From assembly GCA_016291085.1 (NCBI GenBank), contig JAEEVW010000022.1, positions 1 through 57,440 on the forward strand: a DNA stretch of 57,440 nucleotides. Direction: 5' to 3'. This document shows, piece by piece, positions 8,301-16,259 of this stretch (its first letter is position 1; each line of letters opens with the position of its first letter). Under the pieces are notes generated by a model. The model searched no databases, was not told the origin of the DNA, and saw nothing but the letters and a program-made list of their open reading frames with translations. The DNA is from Prevotella sp. (GTDB taxonomy: Bacteria > Bacteroidota > Bacteroidia > Bacteroidales > Bacteroidaceae). The translations under genes were made by a program, and so were the position numbers.

Positions 8301-11300
8301 TCAATAGTCTCTTTGGATGTTTGCAATTTTTTCTTGGAGTTTCTTGTTCTGCTCCTCCTGAAGCACGCGTTTGTACTCGATAGGCACTACCTGAATGAAG
8401 TCTACTACGTAACGTTGCCAATCGTCGAGCATGCGGCCTGCGAGGGCAGAACCTGTATGAAGATAGTGCTGACGGATAAGTTCGAGCAGTTCCTTGCGAC
8501 TAACGCTGTCTTCAACGAGTCCTAACTCCACCATATCCATATTACAGAAGTAGTCGAAGGTGTGATCTGGATCGTAGACGTAAGCGACACCACCACTCAT
8601 ACCTGCGGCGAAGTTGCGACCAGTCTTACCCAGCACTACCACACGACCGCCAGTCATATACTCGCAGCAGTGGTCGCCAGCACCCTCGATAACAGCTATG
8701 GCACCTGAGTTACGCACACCAAAGCGCTCACCCACCTTACCATTGATATAGAGTTCACCAGAGGTGGCACCATACAAACCAGTATTGCCGGCAATGATAT
8801 TATCCTCGGCATGGAAATCCTCACCGCTTCGGGCAGGCGGCAGAATAGAGATGCGTCCGCCCGAGAGTCCCTTTCCGAAGTAGTCGTTGCACTCACCCTC
8901 GAGCTTCAGGTTCAGTCCGTGAACGGCGAAGGCTCCAAAACTCTGTCCTGCCGAACCCTTGAACTTGATGTTGATGGTATTATCAGGCAGACCAGCCTCT
9001 CCGTATTTCTTGGCGATGACACCACTGAGCATGGTGGCTACAGCACGATCTGTATTCTTGATGGCGTAGTCGAGTGTCACCTCCTCTTGGCTCTCGATAG
9101 CCTTTTGCGCAGCCTTTATAATCTCTTCGTCCTTCACGCCGCTCACCTTTGTGAATGCTCCACGATCCCAGAACAGAGCCTTATCAGTCTCAGGCTTGTG
9201 CAGCAATCGGGCGAAGTCGATGGACTTCTGCTTATCGGTAGCGTTAGTGGTATCCACCTCGATGAGCTCTGTGTGACCGATAATCTCTTTCAGACTCTTC
9301 ACACCAATCTCACTGAGGTACTCGCGCACCTGCTCGGCCAGGAAGGTGAAGAAGTTCACCACGTACTCGGCTCGCCCCTCGAAGTGCTTGCGCAACTCCG
9401 GATTCTGCGTTGCCACACCCATCGGACAGGTATTGGTATTACACTTACGCATCATCACGCAGCCCAGCACAATCAGGGGCAGCGTACCAAACGAGAACTC
9501 GTCGGCGCCCAGCATCGCCATAATGATTACGTCCTTAGCAGTCTTCAACTGTCCGTCGGTCTGCAGACGAACCTGATTTCTCAGTCCGTTCATCACCAGT
9601 GTCTGCTGAGTCTCAGCGAGACCAATCTCAGGTGAGATACCAGCGAAGCGCATTGATGAAGCTGGCGATGCACCTGTACCCCCCTCGGCGCCGGAGATGA
9701 CGATGAGGTCGGCCTTGGCCTTAGCCACACCAGCAGCGATGGTTCCCACACCGCTCTCGGCTACGAGCTTCACGCTGACGGCAGCTGTTGGGTTGATATT
9801 CTTCAGGTCGAAGATGAGCTGTGCCAGGTCCTCGATAGAATAGATGTCGTGATGAGGTGGAGGCGAAATCAGAGAAATGCCAGGGATAGCGTTACGCGTC
9901 TTGGCGATAATCTCGTTGACCTTGAAGCCAGGCAGCTGTCCGCCCTCACCAGGCTTAGCACCCTGTGCCACCTTAATCTGTATCTCTTCGGCATTCACCA
10001 GGTATTCGGCTGTCACGCCAAAGCGTCCTGATGCAATCTGCTTGGTCTTGCTTGAAAGGCTGACGCCATCCACCTCTGAGTGATAGCGGGCGTTGTCCTC
10101 ACCACCCTCACCAGTGTTAGAGCGTGCACCCAACTTGTTCATGGCCAGAGCCAGTGCCTCGTGGGCCTCGATGCTCAGGGCGCCAAAGCTCATGGCACCT
10201 GTTACAAAGTGCTTTACGATGCTTTCTACGGGCTCCACCTCGTCGATAGGTGTTGGCTTAGCAGCCTTCTTGAACTTGAAGAAGTCGCGGATGAAGATGG
10301 GGCTTTCCTTCTCATCGACGATCTTAGACCAATCCTTGAATTTATCGTAGTTGCCCTGACGGGTAGCCAACTGTAACTGGGCAATTGTCTCCGGGTTCCA
10401 GGCGTGCTTAATGCCGTCCTTGCGCCATGAGAACTGTCCCTGATTCTGCAATGTCCCGTTTGTTGCGACTAAGTCGCAACCCATCTCATGCAGCCTGATT
10501 GCATCCCTCGCAATTTCCTTCAGACCTACACCACCGATGGTGCTCACTTCTGTGCCGAAGTAGCGACGAAGCAGGTCCTCGCTCAGGCCGATGCTCTCGA
10601 AAATCTTAGCACCACGATAGCTGCGGATGGTCGAAATACCCATCTTACTCATAATCTTCTTCAGACCTTTATCCACCGCCTTGATATAATTCTTCTCGGC
10701 AGTAGCGTATTCCTCCTGAATCTTGTGCTTCTTAACAAGGTCATCAAGAATAGCAAACGTCATATATGGACACAACGCACTGGCACCATAGCCCAGAAGC
10801 AATGCAGCATGCATCACCTCGCGAATCTCTCCGCTCTCAACAATCAGGGCGGTCTGTACGCGCTTGCCCACAGAAATCAGATAGTGGTGAACAGCACTTA
10901 CAGCCAACAGCGATGGGATGGCGGCATACGTCTCGTCGATGTCGCGATCAGAGAGGATGATGTAGTTCACACCCTCGTCAACACTGGCCTCGGCTTGATG
11001 ACACAGATTGTCCAATGCCTGACGCAAGCCTTCTTCGCCCTTACTCATTTCAAAGAGGATGGGCAGTTTCTTGGTGTTAAAGCCCTTATAGCGGATATTA
11101 CATAATATATCGAGTTGTGTGTTGGTCAATACAGGCTGTGGCAGACGCACCATCTTACAGTTCGATGCATCGGGCGTCAGGATGTTGGTTCCCACGGCGC
11201 CGATGTATTCTGTCAAGCTCATCACCAACTCTTCACGAATTGGGTCAATGGCAGGGTTGGTAACCTGCGCAAACTGCTGACGGAAATAGTTGAACAGCAC

Positions 11301-12833
11301 CTGTGGACGGTCTGAAATGACTGCCAGCGGTGTGTCGTTACCCATCGCTGCTACCGGCTCCTGACCGGCTGTTGCCATCGGGATAATAGTCTTGTCGATA
11401 TCCTCCTGACCAAAGCCGAAGGTGACAAGCTTCTGCTCGAAGTTGCTTACTGAGTTGTCAACCTTACGGCCACTCTTCAACTTTTCCAGCTGCACGCGGT
11501 TCTCGTTCAGCCACTCGCGATAAGGATGCGCCTTAGCCAACTGCTCCTTAATCTCGCCGTCGTAGTAAATCTTGCCTTCCTGAGTATCAATCAGCAGAAT
11601 CTTACCAGGCTGCAGACGACCTTTCGATACCACATCGCCTGGCTCAAAGTCCATCACGCCAACCTCGCTGGCTACCACCATCATACCCTGCTTGGTAATG
11701 GTGTAGCGACTGGGGCGCAGTCCGTTTCTGTCGAGCATTCCACCTGCGTAGCGACCATCGCTAAACAGCAGGGCTGCAGGACCGTCCCATGGTTCCATCA
11801 AGATGGAGTGATACTCGTAGAACGCCTTCAGGTCTTCCGAGATGGGGTTCTTGTCGTTAAAGCTCTCAGGCACCAAAATGGCCATCGCCTGTGGCAATGA
11901 GAGTCCGCTCAACATCAGGAACTCAAAGACGTTGTCCAGCGAAGCCGAGTCGCTCATACCCTCCTGCACGATGGGACGCAGGTCCTTGATGGCGCCCAAC
12001 GCCTCACTGCTCAGCACGCTCTCGCGAGCCTTCATCCAACCGCGGTTACCACGAATGGTATTTATTTCTCCGTTGTGGGCCAGCAGACGGAAAGGCTGGG
12101 CCAACTTCCATTTGGGGAATGTGTTAGTGCTGAAACGGGAGTGTACCAATGCCAATCCGCTGGTAAAGTAATCGTTGCTCAAATCAGGGAAATAGCGACG
12201 CAGCTGTCCACTGGTCAGCATACCCTTGTAGATGATATTCTTGTTCGACAGCGAGCAAATATAAAAGTCCTCGTTGTCCACGCGGTTTTCAATCCTTTTA
12301 CGAACCTTATATAATATACGCTCGAACACGGGAACCTGTTCGTCAGAGATTCCAGTCACGAAAATCTGCTTGATGTCAGGCTCCACTTCACGAGCTGCAG
12401 CACCCAGCACCTCAGGATTTGTAGGCACAGCCCTCAGGTGCATCAGTTGCAGTCCCTCGCGCTCAATCTCCTCAATCATCACGCTAAGAATCTCCTGCTG
12501 CGCCTGGGCATCCTTCGGCAGGAAAACCAGACCTGTACCATACTTTCCTTTCTCGGGCACGGGGATACCCTGCAACAGAATAAACTCGTGCGGAATCTGT
12601 ACCATGATACCGGCTCCGTCGCCAGTCTTGTCGCGCGTCTCGGCACCGCGATGTTCCATGTTTTCCAGCACCCTCAGCGCATTATCCACCAGTTCGTGAC
12701 TCTTACCGCCGTGGATGTTCACTACCATTCCCACGCCGCAAGCATCATGCTCGTACTGGCTCTGGTAAAGCCCTTGCTGCGAATGTGCTTCTTTTTGTAA
12801 CCTTTCTGGTGTTTGAAGTTTACATTTTGTCAT
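8301..12833 (-). CDS. gltB: Glutamate synthase large subunit
   Basis: Catalyses glutamine + 2-oxoglutarate to two glutamates in the cytoplasm. 1510 residues, full length. The Ntn-type glutaminase begins at C32 (HDACGVGMVVN) after a 31-residue propeptide that must be removed. The central domain and the FMN-binding synthase domain follow (SGAEGGTGASP, near 1070), then the 3Fe-4S cysteines in GCVMMRKCNTNTCPMG, and the C-terminal alpha-subunit-type beta helix rich in GGxxxV repeats (GGRISILPPARSG, MTGGRVVVLG). First gene of the gltB-gltD-dapF-dapL operon. Its promoter at 12875-12882 has a candidate nitrogen box 63 bases upstream, in a 316-base divergent region shared with the second amt gene. Confidence 0.97.
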   Translation of the reverse strand: MTKCKLQTPERLQKEAHSQQGLYQSQYEHDACGVGMVVNIHGGKSHELVDNALRVLENMEHRGAETRDKTGDGAGIMVQIPHEFILLQGIPVPEKGKYGTGLVFLPKDAQAQQEILSVMIEEIEREGLQLMHLRAVPTNPEVLGAAAREVEPDIKQIFVTGISDEQVPVFERILYKVRKRIENRVDNEDFYICSLSNKNIIYKGMLTSGQLRRYFPDLSNDYFTSGLALVHSRFSTNTFPKWKLAQPFRLLAHNGEINTIRGNRGWMKARESVLSSEALGAIKDLRPIVQEGMSDSASLDNVFEFLMLSGLSLPQAMAILVPESFNDKNPISEDLKAFYEYHSILMEPWDGPAALLFSDGRYAGGMLDRNGLRPSRYTITKQGMMVVASEVGVMDFEPGDVVSKGRLQPGKILLIDTQEGKIYYDGEIKEQLAKAHPYREWLNENRVQLEKLKSGRKVDNSVSNFEQKLVTFGFGQEDIDKTIIPMATAGQEPVAAMGNDTPLAVISDRPQVLFNYFRQQFAQVTNPAIDPIREELVMSLTEYIGAVGTNILTPDASNCKMVRLPQPVLTNTQLDILCNIRYKGFNTKKLPILFEMSKGEEGLRQALDNLCHQAEASVDEGVNYIILSDRDIDETYAAIPSLLAVSAVHHYLISVGKRVQTALIVESGEIREVMHAALLLGYGASALCPYMTFAILDDLVKKHKIQEEYATAEKNYIKAVDKGLKKIMSKMGISTIRSYRGAKIFESIGLSEDLLRRYFGTEVSTIGGVGLKEIARDAIRLHEMGCDLVATNGTLQNQGQFSWRKDGIKHAWNPETIAQLQLATRQGNYDKFKDWSKIVDEKESPIFIRDFFKFKKAAKPTPIDEVEPVESIVKHFVTGAMSFGALSIEAHEALALAMNKLGARSNTGEGGEDNARYHSEVDGVSLSSKTKQIASGRFGVTAEYLVNAEEIQIKVAQGAKPGEGGQLPGFKVNEIIAKTRNAIPGISLISPPPHHDIYSIEDLAQLIFDLKNINPTAAVSVKLVAESGVGTIAAGVAKAKADLIVISGAEGGTGASPASSMRFAGISPEIGLAETQQTLVMNGLRNQVRLQTDGQLKTAKDVIIMAMLGADEFSFGTLPLIVLGCVMMRKCNTNTCPMGVATQNPELRKHFEGRAEYVVNFFTFLAEQVREYLSEIGVKSLKEIIGHTELIEVDTTNATDKQKSIDFARLLHKPETDKALFWDRGAFTKVSGVKDEEIIKAAQKAIESQEEVTLDYAIKNTDRAVATMLSGVIAKKYGEAGLPDNTINIKFKGSAGQSFGAFAVHGLNLKLEGECNDYFGKGLSGGRISILPPARSGEDFHAEDNIIAGNTGLYGATSGELYINGKVGERFGVRNSGAIAVIEGAGDHCCEYMTGGRVVVLGKTGRNFAAGMSGGVAYVYDPDHTFDYFCNMDMVELGLVEDSVSRKELLELIRQHYLHTGSALAGRMLDDWQRYVVDFIQVVPIEYKRVLQEEQNKKLQEKIANIQRDY

Positions 12834-12874
12834 ATTATCCTTACTTTTACTTTCCTTTTGTTTCTTTTCGGTTG

Positions 12875-12882
12875 CAAAGGTA
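12875..12882 (-). promoter_or_regulatory. gltB promoter, -7 box TACCTTTG
   Basis: Perfect TAnnTTTG about 40 bases upstream of the gltB start, with a near-consensus -33 CTTG 20 bases further up (12903-12906). Confidence 0.75.
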
Positions 12883-12944
12883 AATCAAAATGTTTAAATA
12901 CGCAAGAAATGACTTACATTTTTATTATCCAATTATACAACAAC

Positions 12945-12955
12945 TATCACTTTGT
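12945..12955 (-). promoter_or_regulatory. Putative nitrogen box, gltB
   Basis: Minus strand reads ACAAAGTGATA, identical to the distal boxes of glnN and glnK, and 63 bases from the gltB -7 box. Together with the next bases it forms an imperfect 17-bp palindrome (CACTTTGT-A-ACAAATTG, 7 of 8 pairs). Confidence 0.6.
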
Positions 12956-12977
12956 AACAAATTGTATCATTTTTTAA

Positions 12978-12988
12978 GCATAATGTTA
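12978..12988 (+). promoter_or_regulatory. Putative nitrogen box, distal, second amt (weak)
   Basis: GCATAATGTTA, 7 of 11 matches to ACAAAGTGATA. Its downstream edge is 105 bases from the amt -7 box, against 106 at glnN and glnK. Weak on its own; the position is the argument. Confidence 0.35.
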
Positions 12989-13019
12989 GCAAAACGACAT
13001 TTTTATTCGTTTATGCTTT

Positions 13020-13030
13020 ACATTTTGATA
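13020..13030 (+). promoter_or_regulatory. Putative nitrogen box, proximal, second amt
   Basis: ACATTTTGATA, 8 of 11 matches to ACAAAGTGATA, ending exactly 63 bases before the amt -7 box. Confidence 0.55.
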
Positions 13031-13069
13031 TTTGTACACGCTTTTAACAATCAAAACGGAAGCATTTAC

Positions 13070-13100
13070 TTTGCATAACTATCAAATTATTATACCTTTG
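13070..13100 (+). promoter_or_regulatory. Second amt promoter (-33 TTTG, -7 TACCTTTG)
   Basis: TTTG at 13070-13073, 19 bases, then TACCTTTG at 13093-13100: a full match to the Bacteroidota consensus. CAAAGTG follows at 13114-13120 at the start of the transcript. Confidence 0.8.
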
Positions 13101-13149
13101 CACCTTGAAATAGCAAAGTGTAATATATTATTTAATAGGTAAAAAAGGT

Positions 13150-14544
13150 ATGAAGATTAAGAAACGTTGGATAATCCTGATGACGGCGATGACGCTGATA
13201 GCCGTTGCGGGGCTTTGCGTGGGGGAGCCTACGTTTGAATGTGACTGGTCAGTAATCTCTGCGGCTGATGTGGCCTGGCTGATTACCGCCACAATTTTTG
13301 TGCTGATGATGACGCCCGGACTGTCGTTCTTCTATGGCGGCATGGTGGGGGCGAAGAACGTGATATCGACGATGTTGCAGTCGTTTATCGCCATGGGACT
13401 GATCTCGGTGCTATGGGTGGTAATCGGCTTCTCGCTGTGCTTTGGCGACGACATCGGCGGGGTGATAGGCAATCCGCTGACGTTCCTGATGTTCCAGAAC
13501 GTGGGGGCAGAGGTGTACACCACACCGGCAGGCAACGTGCTGGGCGGAGCCACGATACCGCTGGCGCTGTTTGCGTTGTTCCAGATGAAGTTCGCCATCA
13601 TCACACCGTCGCTGATTACGGGTTCGTTTGCCGAGCGCGTGAGGTTTTCGGCCTATATGTTCTTCATGATGTTCTTCTTCTTCGTCATCTACTGTCCGCT
13701 GGCCCACATGACGTGGCATCCTGAGGGACTCTTTATGAAATGGGGCGTTATCGACTTTGCCGGCGGCATCGTGGTGCATGCATCGAGCGGTGTGGCTGCG
13801 CTGGCGGGTGCTATCTACTTAGGCAGACGCAAGGCGGAGACCCGTAAAAGCGAACCGGCCAACATCCCCTTTGTGCTTCTGGGAGCCGCCATGCTGTGGC
13901 TGGGTTGGTTCGGCTTCAATGCGGGTTCTTCGCTGCATGCCGACGGACAGGCCATCAAGGCGTTTCTGAACACGAATACGGCCTCGGCAACGGCCATGAT
14001 GACGTGGATATTCTTCGACTGTCTGCGTGGTCGTAAACCGTCGGCGATGGGTGCTGCCGTGGGTTGTGTGGTCGGTCTGGTGGCCATCACACCGTCGGCA
14101 GGTTACGTCACCGTGGGACAGAGCATCTTTATCGCTTTCGTCATCACGCTGATCTGTAACGTCGCCGTCTATTGGCGTTCGCACACCAGCATCGACGATG
14201 CCCTCGACGTGTTCCCTACGCACGGCACAGGCGGTATCTTCGGCACGGTGCTGACGGGTATCTTTATCCAGGAGGGCCTCATCGCCGGCACGTGGGACGG
14301 TTTTGTGATTTTCCTCTACCATCTGCTGGCCATCGTCATCGTGTTCGCCTATACCTTCGCCATGAGTTGGGCGGGCTACAAACTCATCGACAGCCTCATC
14401 CCCATGCGTGTGTCGGAATACAGCGAAAAGGTGGGACTCGACTTCTCGCAGCACGATGAGCACTACGGACTGGCGCACATCGGAGAGCGCGAGTTGGCGG
14501 AGTATGAGGAACACATCAGACAGAAAGTGAAAAGTGAAGAGTGA
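13150..14544 (+). CDS. amt: Second ammonium transporter (Amt family)
   Basis: Inner-membrane ammonium channel of 464 residues, 46 longer than the AmtB at 2843. The N-terminus (residues 1 to about 25, KKRWIILMTAMTLIAVAGLCVG) looks like a signal peptide or extra membrane segment, common in Amt proteins outside the glnK operon. Pore histidines are visible in DFAGGIVVHASSG and DVFPTHGTGGIFG; GLSFFYGGMVGAKNV is the typical first-helix motif. No PII gene is adjacent. It is the first gene of a plus-strand series pyrG-purF-carA-carB-asnB, and its promoter region carries candidate nitrogen boxes. It ends 61 bases before pyrG, with a short tandem-word tract (GTGAAAA) between. Probably gives high-affinity uptake when ammonium is scarce; inference. 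Confidence 0.95.
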   Translation: MKIKKRWIILMTAMTLIAVAGLCVGEPTFECDWSVISAADVAWLITATIFVLMMTPGLSFFYGGMVGAKNVISTMLQSFIAMGLISVLWVVIGFSLCFGDDIGGVIGNPLTFLMFQNVGAEVYTTPAGNVLGGATIPLALFALFQMKFAIITPSLITGSFAERVRFSAYMFFMMFFFFVIYCPLAHMTWHPEGLFMKWGVIDFAGGIVVHASSGVAALAGAIYLGRRKAETRKSEPANIPFVLLGAAMLWLGWFGFNAGSSLHADGQAIKAFLNTNTASATAMMTWIFFDCLRGRKPSAMGAAVGCVVGLVAITPSAGYVTVGQSIFIAFVITLICNVAVYWRSHTSIDDALDVFPTHGTGGIFGTVLTGIFIQEGLIAGTWDGFVIFLYHLLAIVIVFAYTFAMSWAGYKLIDSLIPMRVSEYSEKVGLDFSQHDEHYGLAHIGERELAEYEEHIRQKVKSEE

Positions 14545-14553
14545 AAAGTGAAA
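14526..14553. repeat. Tandem-word tract after the second amt gene
   Basis: Four near-copies of AGTGAAA/AGTGAAG spanning the last codons and the stop of amt. A related tract on the other strand is coded inside tamB at 46650-46685. Confidence 0.65.
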
Positions 14554-14605
14554 AATTTGCTACCGCAATCAAGATTTTAGAATGCAAACTTCAAAACAAC
14601 ATAGA

Positions 14606-16204
14606 ATGAATACAAAGTACATTTTCGTAACTGGCGGTGTGGTTTCCTCGCTTGGCAAGGGCATCATCTCCGCCAGCATCGGTAAACTGCTGCAGGCACG
14701 TGGCTTTAAGGTCACGATTCAGAAATTCGATCCGTACATCAACATCGACCCGGGGACGCTGAACCCCTATGAGCACGGCGAGTGCTACGTGACGGAGGAT
14801 GGTTTCGAGACCGACCTCGACCTGGGACATTACGAACGGTTTACGGGCATACACACCACGCGCAACAACTCGATTACGACGGGGCGCATCTACAAGACGG
14901 TGATAGACCGCGAGCGGCACGGCGACTATCTGGGCAAGACGATTCAGGTGGTGCCGCATATTACGGACGAGATAAAACGGAGGATGCTCCGCGAGGGTCT
15001 GGACGAGGGGCTCGACTTCGTGATCACCGAGGTGGGCGGTACCATCGGCGACATAGAGAGTGCACCGTTTATGGAGGCCATCCGACAGTTGCGATGGCAA
15101 TTGGGACGTGATGCGGTGTGCGTACATCTGACTTACGTACCTTATCTGAAAGCTGCCGATGAACTGAAGACGAAGCCGACGCAACACTCTGTAAAGGAAC
15201 TGCAAGGGATGGGTATTCAGCCGGATATCCTCGTCCTCAGGACGGAACGCCACCTCGACGACCATGTGCGCATGAAGGTGGCGTCTTTCTGTAATGTGGA
15301 CCTTGAGTGCGTGGTACAGAGCGAAGATATGCCGAGCATCTACGAGGTGCCGGTGAATATGCAGAAGCAGGGGCTGGACGCTGCCATCATGCGGAAGATA
15401 GGAATACCTGTTGGCGAGACACCAGCCATGAAACCCTGGCACGACTTCCTCGACAAACAGCGCAACGCCAAGCGCGAGGTACACATCGGACTGGTGGGTA
15501 AGTACGACCTGCAGGATGCCTACAAGAGCATTCGCGAGAGTCTGAATCTGGCTGGCATCTACAACGACGTGAAGGCACGGCTGCACTTTATCAACAGCGA
15601 AGAGATTACGAGTGAGAACGTCTCAGAGAAACTCGACGGCATGACAGGTATCATCATCTGTCCAGGTTTCGGACAGCGAGGTATCGAGGGGAAGATTATC
15701 GCGGCAGAATACACGCGCACCAACGATATCCCCACCTTCGGCATCTGTCTGGGTATGCAGATGATGGTGATTGAGTTTGCCCGCAATGTGCTGGGCTACA
15801 AGGATGCCAACAGTCGCGAGATGGACGAGCAGACACCACACAACGTCATCGACATCATGGAGGAGCAGAAGAGCATCACGCAGATGGGCGGTACGATGCG
15901 ACTAGGTGCTTACGAATGTGAACTACAGAAAGGCAGTCGGGTTTACGAGGCCTACGATAAAGAGACGCTGATTAGTGAGAGACATCGTCACCGCTATGAG
16001 TTCAACAACGCTTATAAAGAGGAATACGAGGCAAAAGGTATGAAGTGCGTGGGTATCAATCCTGCTGCAAACCTCGTGGAAATCGTCGAGATACCAGAGA
16101 AGCGCTGGTATATCGGCACGCAGTTCCACCCTGAATACTCGTCAACGGTACTGCATCCACATCCGCTGTTCATGAGTTTCGTAAAGGAGTGCGCAAATAG
16201 CTAA
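14606..16204 (+). CDS. pyrG: CTP synthase
   Basis: Makes CTP from UTP, ATP and glutamine-derived ammonia. 532 residues from MNTKYIFVTGGVVSSLGKG; an ATG 24 bases upstream (14582) would add MQTSKQHR, which is not typical, so the inner start is preferred. The synthetase domain (1 to about 270) shows GGVVSSLGKGIISAS, KFDPYINIDPGTLNPYEHGE and ITEVGGTIGDIES; the class I glutaminase (about 290-532) shows the nucleophile in FGICLGMQMM and the His/Glu pair in QFHPEYSS. Full length. Lies between the ammonium transporter and other amide-transfer genes; a tandem-word spacer (16207-16259) separates it from the next gene. Confidence 0.96.
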   Translation: MNTKYIFVTGGVVSSLGKGIISASIGKLLQARGFKVTIQKFDPYINIDPGTLNPYEHGECYVTEDGFETDLDLGHYERFTGIHTTRNNSITTGRIYKTVIDRERHGDYLGKTIQVVPHITDEIKRRMLREGLDEGLDFVITEVGGTIGDIESAPFMEAIRQLRWQLGRDAVCVHLTYVPYLKAADELKTKPTQHSVKELQGMGIQPDILVLRTERHLDDHVRMKVASFCNVDLECVVQSEDMPSIYEVPVNMQKQGLDAAIMRKIGIPVGETPAMKPWHDFLDKQRNAKREVHIGLVGKYDLQDAYKSIRESLNLAGIYNDVKARLHFINSEEITSENVSEKLDGMTGIIICPGFGQRGIEGKIIAAEYTRTNDIPTFGICLGMQMMVIEFARNVLGYKDANSREMDEQTPHNVIDIMEEQKSITQMGGTMRLGAYECELQKGSRVYEAYDKETLISERHRHRYEFNNAYKEEYEAKGMKCVGINPAANLVEIVEIPEKRWYIGTQFHPEYSSTVLHPHPLFMSFVKECANS

Positions 16205-16206
16205 AT

Positions 16207-16259
16207 AGTCCACTTGTCAAATAAATAGTAAATGGTAAATTGTCAAATCGTAAATTGAT
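16207..16259. repeat. Tandem-word tract between pyrG and purF-like gene
   Basis: Near-repeats of GTCAAAT, AGTAAAT, GGTAAAT and CGTAAAT fill the gap. Confidence 0.6.

Larger units (their letters stand above)
12834..13149. promoter_or_regulatory. Divergent regulatory region gltB / second amt
   Basis: A 316-base AT-rich gap with no gene. It holds the gltB -7 box (12875-12882), the gltB nitrogen box (12945-12955), the two amt boxes (12978-12988 and 13020-13030) and the amt promoter (13070-13100). Box positions are mirror-like for the two genes, so one regulator could drive both. Confidence 0.7.

Noticed and set aside
8298..8421. N-terminal extension of gltD into the end of gltB
   Set aside because: It is gltB sequence read in another frame; the MGNPKAF start after the gltB stop fits GltD family starts.
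14591..15586. Minus-strand frame of 331 codons opposite pyrG
   Set aside because: Shadow of pyrG; histidine- and leucine-rich product with no motif.
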